The notes under the pieces were generated by a model. The model had not been told where the DNA came from. It worked only from the letters and a program-made list of their open reading frames with translations, and did no database searches. A stretch of DNA of 64,000 bases from Cherax quadricarinatus (taxonomy: Eukaryota; Arthropoda; Malacostraca; Decapoda; Parastacidae): positions 18,064,648 through 18,128,647 of the forward strand of contig NC_091355.1 in NCBI RefSeq assembly GCF_038502225.1, in the 5' to 3' direction. The translations under genes and the position numbers were made by a program. Each line of letters opens with the position of its first letter. Within the stretch, counting starts at the first letter, position 1. Below are positions 40,740 to 52,734 of this stretch, piece after piece.

Positions 40740-43105
40740 TAATGTTATTCATACAGATAACACTAATATACACGGCATGAAACTCGCTACACAAAAAAAC
40801 AATCATGTCTTCCCATCAATAGAGAGATCACGAATCACTGAGAAGTACGATAGTAGCGATAACTCAGTAACAGTCCCAGATTTTCGCTTAGCAGATTACG
40901 ATGGGCTTAAAGAACACTTATCATCTGTTGACTGGGGTAACGAAGAGAGCTATCAATATGACAGTTTTCTGAACACTATACATGCTGCTCAAAGAGCGTT
41001 TATCCCATATAAAGAAATTAGATCAAATAGAAATGACCCAAAATGGATGAATAATAGGCTCAAATATCTACTAGGGCATAAGAAAGGAATTTATAGGCGT
41101 ATCAAAAGAGGTGAGGGTCATCTTATGAATCAGTATATTGACATTAAGAGGGACATTAAAAAGGGGATAAGAAAAGCTAAAAGGGACTATGAAATTAAAG
41201 TTGCTAGGGATTCTAAAACTAACCCAAAAAGTTTTTTCCAGGTCTATAGAACAAAAGTTAGAGATAAGATAGGTCCCCTTAAAAATAACTATGGTCACCT
41301 TACTGACAATGAGAATGAAATGTGCTTGATTTTAAATAATTATTTTCTCTCAGTTTTTACACAGGAAGACACTAACAATATTCCAGTAATTAATTTTTAC
41401 AGTGGGCTAGAAGAAGATAAATTATGTAACATCACAGTCACTAGTGAGATGGTTGTGAGGCAGATAGACAGACTGAAGCAAAATAAGTCGCCGGGTCCTG
41501 ATGAGGTTTTTTCAAGGGTTCTTAAGGAATGCAAAATGGAACTCTGTGAACCATTAACTAATATTTTTAATTTATCTCTTCAAACAGGTGTAGTGTCTGA
41601 TATGTGGAAGATGGCTAATGTAACTCCTATTTTTAAAACAGGGGACAAGTCGTTACCGTCAAATTACCGCCCAATAAGCCTGACCTCAATTGTAGGCAAA
41701 TTACTAGAGTCAATTATAGCTGAGATTATAAGAAGCCATCTCGATAAGCATAGCTTGATTAATGATACTCAGCATGGATTCACAAGAGGCCGGTCTTGTC
41801 TAACTAATTTATTAACTTTCTTCAGTAAAGCTTTTGAGGCTGTTGACCACAATAAAGAATTTGATATTATTTACTTAGATTTTAGTAAGGCTTTTGATAG
41901 AGTTCCGCACCATAGACTGTTAAAGAAAGTGGCAGCCCATGGCATTGGGGGAAAAGTGCTCTCGTGGATCGAGTCATGGCTCACTGACAGGAAGCAGAGA
42001 GTGTCCATAAATGGGGTTAAATCCGAGTGGGGATCTGTAACAAGTGGCGTTCCACAGGGATCAGTCTTGGGCCCGTTGTTGTTTATAATATATATCAATG
42101 ATCTTGATGAGGGAATTACTAGTGATATGAGCAAATTCGCCGATGACACAAAGATAGGTAGGATAATTGATTCAAACGTAGATGTTAGGGAACTTCAGGA
42201 GGACTTAAACAAACTCTATTCTTGGTCAGAAAAGTGGCAGATGCAGTTCAATGTAGATAAGTGCAAGGTTCTGAAGCTTGGGAGTGCCCATAACCCTAGT
42301 ACTTATAAATTAAATGATGTAGAACTTAGCCATACAGATTGCGAAAAGGACTTGGGGGTTATGGTGAGCAGCAACCTTAAACCAAGACAGCAATGCCTAA
42401 GCGTACGTAATAAGGCAAATAGATTACTGGGATTTATATCAAGAAGTGTAAGCAACAGAAGTCCAGAGGTCATACTGCAGCTTTATACATCATTAGTAAG
42501 GCCTCACCTTGATTATGCAGCTCAGTTCTGGTCTCCGTATTACAAAATGGACATAAATTCGTTAGAAAACATTCAGCGTAGGATGACTAAATTAATACAT
42601 AGCATCAGAAATCTTCCTTATGAAGAAAGATTGAAGACTCTTAAGTTACATTCACTTGTTAGACGAAGAATGAGGGGAGACCTGATCGAAGTGTATAAGT
42701 GGAAGATAGGTATTAATAAAGGGGATATTAATAAGGTCTTGAGGATGTCTCTCCAAGAGAGAACCCGCAGTAATGGATTTAAATTAGATAAGTTTAGATT
42801 TAGAAAGGACATAGGAAAGTATTGGTTTGGAAATAGGGTAGTTGATGAGTGGAACAGTCTACCTAGTTGGGTTATTGAGGCTAGGACTTTGGGTAGTTTC
42901 AAATCTAGGTTGGATAAGTACATGAGTGGGAAGGGTTGGATTTGAGTGGGACTTTCACATCAGAGCTTATTTCTTGGGTAGCATTGAAAATTGGGTTGGG
43001 TAAATGTTTTGTTAGTGGGATGAATTGTAAAGGACCTGCCTAGTATGGGCCAGCAGGCCTCCTGCAGTGTTCCTCCTTTCTTATGTTCTTATATGTTCTT
43101 ATGTA
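40740..43105 (+). mobile_element. 5'-truncated CR1-type LINE
   Basis: It begins within the region after the endonuclease, holds an intact RT frame (40777-42945) and a 160-bp 3' UTR with TATGGGCCAGCAGGCCTCCT, and ends in repeats of TTCTTATG. Many tails of the same kind in the window (34365, 37225, 38815, 40600) show that the family has been active here. Confidence 0.88.
40777..42945 (+). CDS. LINE reverse transcriptase, intact 722-residue frame
   Basis: An RNA-dependent DNA polymerase for target-primed reverse transcription, open from Met 40777 to the TGA after Lys-Gly-Trp-Ile. It starts in the linker after the endonuclease (VPDFRLADYDGLKEHLSSVD), then NKSPGPDEVFSRVLKE, YRPISLTSIVGKLLE (residue 297 on), HGFTRGRSCLTNLL, LDFSKAFDRVPH (368-374 core, motif A), SGVPQGSVLGPLLF (423 on, motif B), KFADDTKI (catalytic Asp456-Asp457, motif C) and DLGVMVSSNLKPRQQC. 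The tail ends VVDEWNSLP and FKSRLDKYM. All RT catalytic residues are present and there is no stop, but the endonuclease is missing. The listed Met is merely the first in frame, not a natural start. Confidence 0.9.
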   Translation: MKLATQKNNHVFPSIERSRITEKYDSSDNSVTVPDFRLADYDGLKEHLSSVDWGNEESYQYDSFLNTIHAAQRAFIPYKEIRSNRNDPKWMNNRLKYLLGHKKGIYRRIKRGEGHLMNQYIDIKRDIKKGIRKAKRDYEIKVARDSKTNPKSFFQVYRTKVRDKIGPLKNNYGHLTDNENEMCLILNNYFLSVFTQEDTNNIPVINFYSGLEEDKLCNITVTSEMVVRQIDRLKQNKSPGPDEVFSRVLKECKMELCEPLTNIFNLSLQTGVVSDMWKMANVTPIFKTGDKSLPSNYRPISLTSIVGKLLESIIAEIIRSHLDKHSLINDTQHGFTRGRSCLTNLLTFFSKAFEAVDHNKEFDIIYLDFSKAFDRVPHHRLLKKVAAHGIGGKVLSWIESWLTDRKQRVSINGVKSEWGSVTSGVPQGSVLGPLLFIIYINDLDEGITSDMSKFADDTKIGRIIDSNVDVRELQEDLNKLYSWSEKWQMQFNVDKCKVLKLGSAHNPSTYKLNDVELSHTDCEKDLGVMVSSNLKPRQQCLSVRNKANRLLGFISRSVSNRSPEVILQLYTSLVRPHLDYAAQFWSPYYKMDINSLENIQRRMTKLIHSIRNLPYEERLKTLKLHSLVRRRMRGDLIEVYKWKIGINKGDINKVLRMSLQERTRSNGFKLDKFRFRKDIGKYWFGNRVVDEWNSLPSWVIEARTLGSFKSRLDKYMSGKGWI

Positions 43106-43509
43106 TATCAAAAGCAATGGATGACCCTCTTTAAGGGTGAAAATCTATGGATGGTCGACTTTTAGTGGTACAAATTAGGGATAATACACTTTAAGAGCTC
43201 AAACGGTTTGACACATTATAGTCCATCCCTCACATTATTCTCACTGACCGTGGATAATATAACTGTCGCCTGTCGGCAGCTGTTACTGGTCCATATCTCG
43301 TCCGAGGTGTGTTGTTCATCCTATATCGTCCGTCCGGTAACGTTCGCTCTGTGTCGTCTATCCCCCCGTCTGAGTGTCTTTCCACTCTACCGTCCGCCCT
43401 TTGCTGTATAAATCTCGTCCGTTGTGTCGTGTATCCAGCATTCGTCGTGTGTTGTTAACCCTTTGTTCGTCAAATGTCCGCCCTTTTCTATCCCTCATCC
43501 GTCTTGGGC
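43106..43509. other. Unassigned
   Basis: 43205-43500 is rich in CGTC and GTCCG words, like 26578-26760, without a clear unit. No gene. Confidence 0.4.
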
Positions 43510-43680
43510 GTCATAGTAAGAGGAAATCTGAAGCCAAAACAGCAGTGCCTAAGAGGGAGCAATAAGGCTCAATTGAACTTGGAGTAATATCAAGAATTAT
43601 TAGTAATAAGTGTCCAGAAGTTACGTTACAACTCTTCATCATTAGTAAGGCTTACTTAGATTATACAGGTCAGTTCTGAC
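43510..43680 (+). pseudogene. CR1-type RT fragment
   Basis: Translations give GNLKPKQQCLRGSNKA and LGVISRIISNKCPEVTLQLF, then KAYLDYTGQF. They align with NLKPRQQCLSVRNKA, FISRSVSNRSPEVILQLY and RPHLDYAAQF of the intact RT at 40777. This is a short broken relic of the same or a sister family. Confidence 0.75.
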
Positions 43681-44949
43681 AGTTACTAGAGGCAAGAGCA
43701 GTTGGTGAAGTAGAGGCAGTAGCAAGTGGTGCGGTAGAGGCAGCAACATTAGTAGTGGAGGCAATGACAGTTAATGCAATTTGGGCAGTAAGAAGTGCAG
43801 CGTAAGCATAATACATTAATAATCGCATAAAAGGGGAACTTCCAAACAATCCTGGTGCCTCAAAACTGCTTCCCGAACAGTAAGAGTAATAGCACCATAC
43901 CGTCTTGAATTTCTACATAGAAAACCCCTTCTCTGCCAACTTGTTCCTGTCGTTTTTCACTCTCTGTATTGTGGCTCTTTGTGTATGGATATTATATGCC
44001 TTTTTTATTCAAGAGTCTTTCGGATAAATTTTTGAAATATGCTTTCACGACGTTTGGCGCAGATGTTGGCCCAGGCTGCCAAGAATGTTATTGAAAATTC
44101 TCTTCTCTAGTCGACGCGGCGCGGGCTGCCAAAGAGGCAGGGGGTCGTCGCTCCCTTCCTACGTTGTAAGAAATTATGAAATTCATCCAGATCTATAGTC
44201 ATCGCTGCCAAAAATTCTGAGGCAATCGCTCTTTGTGAGATGTTTAAAAGTATCAAAATTAATGTTCTGTCCTTCAGCTGACAAGTCGCCAAGCAGATAC
44301 TGCATCTCTTCTAATTAAGCTGAGAATGATTGAACTGATTTCTCATTTGAGACCAAAAAAAAAAAAAAAAAGAAAATCACGATGGACAGGCACAATATTC
44401 TCCCAGCTTCCATCCTAGACACACACTATTCTTCCAGCTGCCACCCCAGACACGCAACATTCTTCCAGGTCCCACCCCAGATATTTGCTTCAACACTCAC
44501 CAAATCGATTACGTTTGCCCCTATACCCATGACTCCAGCATCCATCAAGCCTGTCCATGACCCATCATCCAACAAGGAGCCTATCTGTGCCCACAGCACC
44601 CACTATCCATGTCCCCAAAACCTATCAAGGAACTTGTCCATGACAGCACCGAACAAAGAATCTATCTATGCCCATAGAACCCACTTGAGCGCCTATGTCC
44701 CCAGTACGTACAATGGTTCCTATTCATGCCCCCAGGTCCCAGCAAGGCACTTATTCACGCCTTTCCCCCCCCTCACCCACCAAGGGCCCCCAGCACCGAC
44801 CAGTTGCTGGGCGCGACATTTCACAGTTGGAAATTCGTGTTTGATGTACAGCTGCGTGAATCATTTTATAAACTTAATAAAATTTGGTCTGTGTCCCTGG
44901 CAGTTTTGTCTCAGGTCACATTTCAACATTTTTGCATTTGTTGGTGGCA
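43681..44949. other. Unassigned, with a diverged repeat and an A run
   Basis: 43690-43800 holds GGCAGTAGCAAGTGG-type imperfect repeats. 44107-44292 has a 61-codon minus frame of natural-looking composition that I cannot assign. 44357-44373 is an A run. 44395-44780 has loosely repeated CCCAGCTTCCATC and CCCACCCCAGA words. Confidence 0.4.
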
Positions 44950-45310
44950 CCAAGAGTGAAGAGGAGGAAGAGGGAGAGGAATGCACTAAGGAGGACGAGG
45001 AAGAGGAGGAGAAGGAGAAGGACGAAGAGCAGGAGAAATTGGAGCAGGAGGTGGAGGAGAAATTGGAGGAGAAGGTGGAGGGAAAGGTGAAGGTGGAAGA
45101 GAAGGAGGTGGAGGCGGAAAAAAAGAGGAGGAGATGGAAAAGAAGGAAGAAGAGGATGTGGAGGTGAAGAAAGGAGGAGGAGGAGGAAGAGGTGGTGGTG
45201 GAGGAAGAACAAATGCCAGAGAAAAAGTGAGAGTGGGACTCCAGCAAATGCAAAAAATAGGTGGAAGAAGAGGAGGAGGAGAAGGAAGAAGAGCAGCATA
45301 CGGCCGAGGA
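44950..45310. repeat. GA-rich (GAGGAG)n low complexity
   Basis: Plus strand almost pure purine with GAGGAG/GAAGAG words. The Glu/Lys-rich open frames are artefacts of composition. Confidence 0.9.
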
Positions 45311-45509
45311 GAAGAGGACTCATTTACCTCTCCATCAGGGTGTTCCTGTTTCTCCTCTGCAATACCTGTTAATGAAGCTCTGACAGAGGTCTCTGAGGAC
45401 CTGGGTAATCAAGCGGCATCAAACACAGATGATCGGTGTCTTCTGATATCTTCACAAGCAAAGCAAAAGACCCTGAGTGTCTTCAGGAAGTATATTGACT
45501 CCTCCACCT
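45311..45509. other. Unassigned
   Basis: Nothing recognised. Confidence 0.35.
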
Positions 45510-45543
45510 CTCTTTGTGTGTGTGTGTGTGTATGTGTGTGTAT

Positions 45544-45591
<48 letters not shown>

Positions 45592-45848
45592 GTGTGTGTG
45601 TGTATGTGTGTGTATATGTGTGTGTGTATATGTGTGTGTGTATATGTGTGTGTATATGTGTGTGTGTATATGTGTGTGTGTATATGTGTGTGTATATATG
45701 TGTGTGTGTATATGTGTGTGTATATGTGTGTGTATATGTGTGTGTGTATATGTGTGTGTGTATATGTGTGTGTGTATGTGTGTGTATATGTGTGTGTATA
45801 TGTGTGTGTATGTGTGTATGTGTGTGTATGTGTGTGTGTATATGTGTA

Positions 45849-45915
<67 letters not shown>

Positions 45916-45982
45916 GTATTCACCTAGTTGTGGTTGCAGGAGTCGATTCACAGCTCCTGGCCCCGCAAATTCACTGGCCGCT
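45510..45982. repeat. (TGTG/TATG)n microsatellite with an embedded LINE terminus
   Basis: About 400 bp of GT repeat interspersed with TATG follows the pattern TGTGTGTATA. It leads directly into ATTCACCTAGTTGTGGTTGC and AGGAGTCGATTCACAGCTCC, a minus-strand CR1/L2-like LINE terminus (45915-45982). Confidence 0.93.
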
Positions 45983-46002
45983 GTGTGTGTGTATATATGT
46001 AT

Positions 46003-49000
46003 GTACTCACCTATTTGTACTCGCCTATTTGTGGTTGCAGGGGTCGAGTCTTAGCTCCTGGCCCAGCCTCTTCACCGGTTGCTACTGGGCCCTCTCTCTC
46101 CCCGCTCCATGAGCTTTATCAAACCTCGTCTTAAAACTGTGTATGGTTCCTGCCTCCACCACGTCATTTTCTAGGCTATTCCACTGCCTGACAACTCTAT
46201 GACTGAAGAAATACTTCCTAATATCTCTCTGACTCATTTGTGTCTTCAACTTCCAATTGTGGCCTCTTGTTTCTGTGTCCCCTCCCTGGAACATCCTGTC
46301 TTTGTCCACCTTGTCTATTCCACGCAGTATTTTATGTCGTTATCATGTCTCCCCTGACCCTCCTGTCCTCCAGTGTCGTCAGGCCGATTTCCCTTAATCT
46401 TTCTTCATAGGACATTCCCCTTAGCTCTGGAACTAACCTTGTCGCAAACCTTTGTACTTTCTCTAGTTTCTTGACGTGCTTTATCAAGTGCGGGTTCCAA
46501 ACAGGTGCTGCATACTCCAGTATGGGCCTGACATACACGGTGTACAGTGTCTTGAACGATTCCTTACTAAGGTATCGGAATGCTGTTCTCAGGTTTGCCA
46601 GGCGCCCATATGCTGCAGCAGTTATCTGATTGATGTGTGCTTCCGGAGACATGCTCGGTGTTATACTCACCCCAAGATCTTTCTCCTTGAGTGAGGTTTG
46701 CAGTCTTTGGCCACCTAGCCTATACTCTGTCTGTGGTCTTCTGTGCCCTTCCCCTGTCTTCATGACTTAGCATTTGGCAGGGTTAAATTCGAGAAGCCAT
46801 TTGCTGGACCAGGTGTCCAGTCTGTCCAGGTCTCTTTGAAGTCCTGTCTGGTCCTCATCTGATTTAATTCTCCTCATTAACTTCACATCATCTGCAAACA
46901 GGGGCACTTCTGAGTCTAAGCCTTCCATCATGTCGTTCACATACCAAAAATAGCACTGGTCCTAGGACCGACCCCTGTGGGACCTCGCTCGTCACAGGTG
47001 CCCACTGTGATACATCATTACGTACCATGACTCGTTGTTGCCTCCCTGTCAGGTATTCTCTGATCCATGCAGTGCCCTTCTTGTTATATGCGCCTGATGC
47101 TCTAGCTTCTGTGAGGAACTGTGTCAAAGGCCTTCTTGCAGTCCAAGAAGATGCAATCAACCCACCCCTCTCTCTCGTGTCTTACTTCTGTTATTTTATC
47201 ATAAAACTCCGGAAGGTTTGTGACACAGGATTTGCCTTCCATGAATCCGTGCTGGTTGGCATTTATACTCTTGTTCCGTTCCAGGTGCTCCACCACTCTC
47301 CTCCTGATAATCTTCTCCATAACTTTGCATACTATACACGTCAATGACACAGGTCTATAGTTTAGTGCCTCTTTTCTGTCTCCCTTTTTAAAAATGGGAA
47401 CTACATTTGCCGTCTTCCATACCTCAGGTAGTTATCCAGTTTCCAGGGACGTGTTGAAGACTGTGGTAAGTGGCACGCACAACATATCTGCTCCCTCTCT
47501 AAGGACCCACGGGGAGATGTCCGGTCCCACTGCCTTTGAGGTATCGATGTCCCTTAGCAGTTTTTTCACCTCCTCATCTGTATGCATGTCGTCCAACACT
47601 TGTTGGTGTATTCCTTGCTGGTGTCCCCATCTGGTCTGTCCCCCCAGAGTCCTTCCTCTGTCTACTGTAAATACTTCCTTAAATCTCGTGTTGAGCTCCT
47701 CACATACCTATTGATCGTTTCTTGTGAGTTCTCCACCTTCTTTCCTCAGCCTTATCACCTGGTCCTTGACTGTTGTCTTCCTCCTAATGTGGCTGTATAG
47801 CAGTTTCGGGTCAGATTTGACTTTCGATGCTATGTCGTTTTCATACTGTCGCTGGGCCTCCCTCCTTATCTGTGCATACTCGTTTCTGGCTCTTCTACTA
47901 ATCTCCTTGTTTTCCTGGGTCCTATGCCTCCTGTACCTTTTCCATTCTCTGTTGCACTTAGTTTTTGCCTTCGGGTAAACCAAGGACTCGTTTTGGTCTT
48001 CCTATTATTTCTGTTTCCCTTGTGAACAAACCTTTCCTCTGCCTCCTTGCACTTTGTTGCCACATATTCCATCATCTCGTTTACTGATTTTCCTACCATT
48101 TCTCTGTCCCACTGAACCTCCTGCAGGAAGTTTCTCATACCTGTGTAGTCCCCCCTTTTATAGTTTGGCCTGTCCCCTTCGGTTCCTGTTACCTTCTCCA
48201 CTTGTAACTCTACTATATAATCAAAACTCAGAACCACGTGATCGCTAGCTCCAAGGGGCCTCTCGTAAGTGATGTCCTCAATGTCTGAACTGCTCAGGGT
48301 GAACACAAGATCCAGTCTTGCTGGCTCATCCTCCCCTCTCTCTCTGGTTGTGTCCCTGACTTGTTGATGCATGAGGTTTTCAAGTACCACATCCATCATC
48401 TTGGCTCTCCATGTTTCGGGACTCCCATGTGGCTCCAGGTTTTCCCAGCCGATCTCCCTGTGGTTGAAATCGCCCATTACCAGTAACTTTGCTCTGCTCG
48501 AGTGAGCTCTTCTTGCCATCTCAGCCAGTGTGTCCACCATCACCCTGTTGTTTTCTTCGTACTCCTCTCTTGGCCTCCTGCAGTTCTGTGGTGGGTTATA
48601 CATCACTCCAATGACTACTTTATGTTCTCCGGACTGAATTGTACCTACAATGTAGTCTCTTTCTCCAATCATGTCCATGCCTTCCATTTCCTCAAATCCC
48701 CATCGGTGTTTTATGAGCAGTGCAACCCCTCCTCCCCCTCTACTCCTATCTTTCCTCAGGATCTGATATCCCGTTGGGAAGATTGTGTCTGTTTTTGTCT
48801 CAGCGAGTTTTGTTTCTGTGACTGCTATGATGTCTGGGGATTTCTCACTGATTCTTTCGTTCCACTCCTCATGTTTTTTATTATTCCATCCGCGTTTGTG
48901 TACCAAACTTTCAGTTTCTTTTCTATCATTGTGGTCATGGAAGAATATTGGGGTTGGGGGAGCGAGAGCCTTGGTGGAGGCCTATATGGGGCTGTGGTGT

Positions 49001-49275
49001 AGGTGGGGTTTGTGATGATGGGGGTGGGGTCAGAATGCCCATAAGGGACAACTGTTGGGGTGAGGTTTGTGATATGGGGGTTGGTGGCAGAGGGAACAGT
49101 GAGTGGGTTGTAGTATAGGTTGCTCAGTTGCGTTGGGAATGTCGCGGTTGGAGTCTTTTGGTGGGAGATTCTGTGGGGTGTGTTTGCCCTTCCTCCTGTG
49201 TCTGGGTCCTGCTCATCTTCATCATCATTGCCTCTCGTTCCTCCTTGCGTCTCTGTACCCTCTCTTTCAGTGTAG
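46003..49275 (-). mobile_element. CR1/L2-like LINE, 5' truncated, minus copy
   Basis: Read on the minus strand it runs from the end of ORF1 (about 49275) through endonuclease, RT and C-terminal domain to the terminus AAATAGGTGAGTAC. It aligns throughout with 56700-59910. The C-terminal 75 residues are roughly 80 percent identical to that copy by eye. It abuts a GT repeat at its 5' end, so it landed next to the tail of the older relic at 49415-50020. Confidence 0.88.
46082..48906 (-). pseudogene. ORF2 (endonuclease and RT) of the minus-strand CR1/L2-like LINE
   Basis: Endonuclease frame 47866-48906: PDIIAVTETKLAE, VMYNPPQNCRRPREEYEENN, LLVMGDFNHREIGWE, LGASDHVVLSF; Glu, Asp-Phe-Asn and Ser-Asp-His are present. 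RT pieces: 47102-47350 with MSLTCIVCKVMEK, QHGFMEGKSCVTNL and CIFLDCKKAFDTVPH (motif A); 46888-47160 with REYLTGRQQRVMV and VPQGSVLGPVLFL (motif B). The catalytic Asp-Asp region near 46900 is out of frame. 46332-46763 carries SLKEKDLGVSITPSMSPEAH and RPILEYAAPVWNPH; 46082-46309 ends the protein. At least four frame breaks. Confidence 0.88.
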
Positions 49276-49278
49276 TCC

Positions 49279-49373
<95 letters not shown>

Positions 49374-49414
49374 CGCGTGCGTGCGTGCGTGTGTCTATGT
49401 CTATGTTGATGTCT
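49276..49414. repeat. (GT)n(GC)n microsatellite
   Basis: About 88 bp of GT, then CGCGCGCG and TGCG units. It lies exactly between the terminus of one LINE relic and the truncated 5' end of another. Confidence 0.95.
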
Positions 49415-50020
49415 GTACTCACCTATTTCTTAGATTGCATGGATTGAGTCTCAGCTCCTGGCCCCGCCTCTAAACTTGCCGCTTGCCAGATTTACTACGT
49501 AGCCTCGCAAGCCCTGTTGCACCTATTCTTAAAACTGTGTGTGGAACCTACCTGCCCCCCAACTTCCACATCGAGATCATTCCAGTTCTCGACTACTGTA
49601 CTATGAGACTGAAGAAAAACTTAAAACTTAAAGCTGTGGCCACAAATATCTGCTTCTCGCTTCTCAGACTTATTTCCATCCTCATTATCATATCCTCATA
49701 GAATTTTGAATAGTCCTATCAAGTCTTTCCTTTTTCTTCTGTCCTTCATAAAAGTTATAATAAATTCCGTTAGCCTTCCCACATAATTCATACCCCTTAA
49801 CTCTGGAACAAGTCACCTTGAAGTTTTACACTTTCTCTAGTTTCCGAACATGCTTTTCTAGGTGTGGATTCCATCTTGGTTCCGCATACTCCAGGATGGG
49901 CCTGACATATGTTGGATGTAGGTCCCGGAATGACTCTTTGTTTAGATTCCCGAAGTCTTCTCTTATATTTGCCAAATGAGCTTTGGCTTCAAAGATTATT
50001 TGGCAGATGTGAACCTCTGG
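49415..50020 (-). mobile_element. Old CR1/L2-like LINE 3' relic
   Basis: Minus-strand text aligns with the C-terminus and terminus of the LINE at 55830-59910 (GGCGGGGCCAGGAGCTGAGA, TAGGTGAGTAC; upstream, the CATACTCCAGGATGGGCCTG stretch). It is diverged, with indels and no open frame. Confidence 0.7.
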
Positions 50021-51269
50021 TCCTTATTTTTGAATAAGGGCTACAACTTCTGTCCCCTTTCCCCTTTCCTCCGTCTTAGGCCTTGTTTTCCCTTCTTCAA
50101 TCTTCTTTACAATAAATTTGCTGGTGGTGAATTCAAGCAACCAAGAACCTGATCAGTCTTGCAGTTTATTCATATATAAATTGATAATTGTATGGAATGT
50201 ACCCGTTATCAGGTACACTCCTTACAATTATTGTACAGTTACCACGACTCTTCTGAGAGCTATACATTGAGCCACTTTCTATTTCTTTTGCTAGACTATC
50301 CTGACTATCCTATTTTGACCACCAAACTCCTGCCATGGTTGTCTATTGTTTAATTGCAACGACTTCTTCAGACCCTCCTGTTAGTATTGATCCTATCGCG
50401 GTATCCACATACACTGACACAGCGGATTATAAGGTTCTTGTAATCTCTCTTACTCTGTTATTGCAATAGCAAGTACATAACTATCAACCAAGCCACAATG
50501 TACGAAATATCTCCACGTGGGATCCCCAACTGTTGCTCTGCCCACTTTTATAGAGATTCCTGCACACAAACATTGTGGACACAGCATCAGATAAACTGTC
50601 CATCACTCCCGTTCATGAAACAAAAGTATCACCATATCGTGAAAGCAACAATTTACAAGGATGCTGGTCGGTCCCCCATTTCACTTTACTCAATCTGCTG
50701 CTCTCACGATATGTCGAGATTCTCACTTTCATTGGTCGCTATATTCCACAACATCCTCTCTCTTAGCTGTCCCTTCTTTTATGTGTTAGTATATTGCATC
50801 ATTAGTTATCGGTATTATCTAGTTGTTATAATGACCGTTGTCTCTGAACTTATTTTCTATTTCGTTTCTTGAACAGAAGTGACTTGCTCGATGTTTGTGA
50901 ATAAGATTATAACGCGTCTTGTGGACAGTGATAGTAAAGCGGCCAGGGAGATGTTAAAAGTCGAGGGGAAGGAAGAGAAGGAATAGATTGGGTGGAAAAG
51001 AAAAGGGGAAATGAAAGTGAAAGAGGGCAAGGGGCGAGAAAGGGGGAAAATGAATGACAGGAAGATAAGAGAAAGGAAAGAGGGAAAACGAAAGGAGGGT
51101 ATGGATTGGGAAAGAGGGTATGGGATGGGAACTAAGAGAAGTAATATAAATAGACAAAAGGGAAGAGTCGACAATTGGTCTTAGTGTGTGTAGCGTACGA
51201 TAGACACAACATGTCTGGTGGTCGTCTTTGCCAGATGTAAAAGCAAGGTAGCCAGACACATCTAGTTGT
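50021..51269. other. Unassigned; purine-rich patch
   Basis: 50940-51150 is purine-rich (GGAAGAGAAG words), which opens pseudo-frames on the minus strand. No gene is recognised. Confidence 0.4.
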
Positions 51270-51830
51270 GACCTGCGGTCTTAGATCGTCTTGTTCACTA
51301 CATCACTGTCTTGCCAGAGTCGTCCTTACACTACAGTTATAAAACTGCAACATTAACACCCCTCCTTCAGAGTACAGACACTACTTCCCATCTTCAGGAC
51401 TCAAGTCCTGGCTGATGGTTTCCCTGACTCACTTCATAAATGTTACCTAGCTCACACTCCAACAGCATGTCAAATCCTAAAAACCATTTGTCTCCATTCG
51501 CTCCTATCAATACGCTCACGCATGCTTGCTGGAAGTCAAAGCCCCTCGCACAAAACCTGACCCCTACCCCGCCTTCCCTCCGCTACAGATACATACATTC
51601 TCGACGTCATTCTGTTTTGTTCCATCCTCTCTACATGTCCGAACCACTTCTATAATCTCTCCTCGGTCCTCTGGATAATAGTTTTGGTAATCCTGCACCT
51701 CCTAATTTCCAAATTACGAATTATCTGCATTATATTCACATCACACATTGCCCTGAGACATGACATCTCGACTGCCTCCAGCCTTCTTGTTGCAACATTC
51801 AACACCAATGTTGTAAATGAGTTGTTGCTA
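51270..51830 (-). pseudogene. RTE-like LINE RT C-terminus and 3' UTR
   Basis: Minus-strand translation gives LEAVEMSCLRAMCDVNIMQI, then KWFGHVERMEQNRMTSRMYV, then VAEGRRGRGQ. These are the Trp-Phe-Gly-His-Val-Glu-Arg-Met block and Gly-Arg-Arg-Gly-Arg-Gly tract typical of RTE-type LINEs. A 3' UTR follows (GAGTCCTGAAGATGGGAAGT, TCTGAAGGAGGGGTGTTAAT, GGCAAGACAGTGATGTAGTG). It has stops and shifts and is 5' truncated. Confidence 0.8.
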
Positions 51831-51859
51831 ATTGACCAGTTTTAACTATTCGGCACGAC

Positions 51860-51860
<1 letters not shown>
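51814..51860. mobile_element. TIR element, right-end fragment
   Basis: AAATGAGTTGTTGCTAATTG, then ACCAGTTTTAACTATTCGGC and ACGACA match the last 46 bp of 25035-25424. A TA repeat follows directly. Confidence 0.75.
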
Positions 51861-52201
<341 letters not shown>

Positions 52202-52202
<1 letters not shown>

Positions 52203-52587
52203 GTCGTGCCGAATATGTAAAACTGGTCAATTAGCAAGAACTCATTTAAAATTAAGTCCTTTCTAAAATTTTCTCTTATACGTTTAAAGATATATTTTTT
52301 TCATTAATGTTAATGTAAAAATTTTTAATTTTGCTCCAAAAGAATCTTAAAAAACTTACCTAACCTTATTATAACAAGAACAATTTATTTTAGCCTAACC
52401 CAACTAAATATATTTTAGATTTGTTTACAATAATTTAATACTAAACACAGTGAAATATATTTTTTTCGTTAGGTTCAGAATGATTTTGGCGAAATTATTG
52501 CATACACAAATTTTCGCTTGTCCTATATGGTAAGATGAGCGTTGCTATTTAAGCCAAGATCGCAAGTTCTGTCTATTCGGCACGACA
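52202..52587. mobile_element. 386-bp TIR element, copy 2 (inverted)
   Basis: Same perfect 14-bp termini TGTCGTGCCGAATA and TATTCGGCACGACA as 25035-25424, with the interior in reverse orientation (AACTGGTCAATTAGCAAGAA at the left). No frame. TA repeats on both sides. Confidence 0.85.
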
Positions 52588-52589
52588 GA

Positions 52590-52626
52590 CATTATATATT
52601 TATATATATATATTTATATATATATT

Positions 52627-52712
<86 letters not shown>
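52590..52712. repeat. (TA)n microsatellite
   Basis: TA repeat with TATTTATATA interruptions. Confidence 0.95.
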
Positions 52713-52717
<5 letters not shown>

Positions 52718-52734
52718 TGAGTGGCCATTTCAGT

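Noticed and set aside
44382..45167. 261-codon plus-strand protein
   Set aside because: The first half is low-information Pro/His-rich sequence and the second half is a Glu/Lys translation of a GAGGAG array; no domain is seen.
45134..46134. Cys/Val or His/Thr repeat proteins
   Set aside because: Translations of GA-rich DNA and GT/TATG repeats; no real coding signal.
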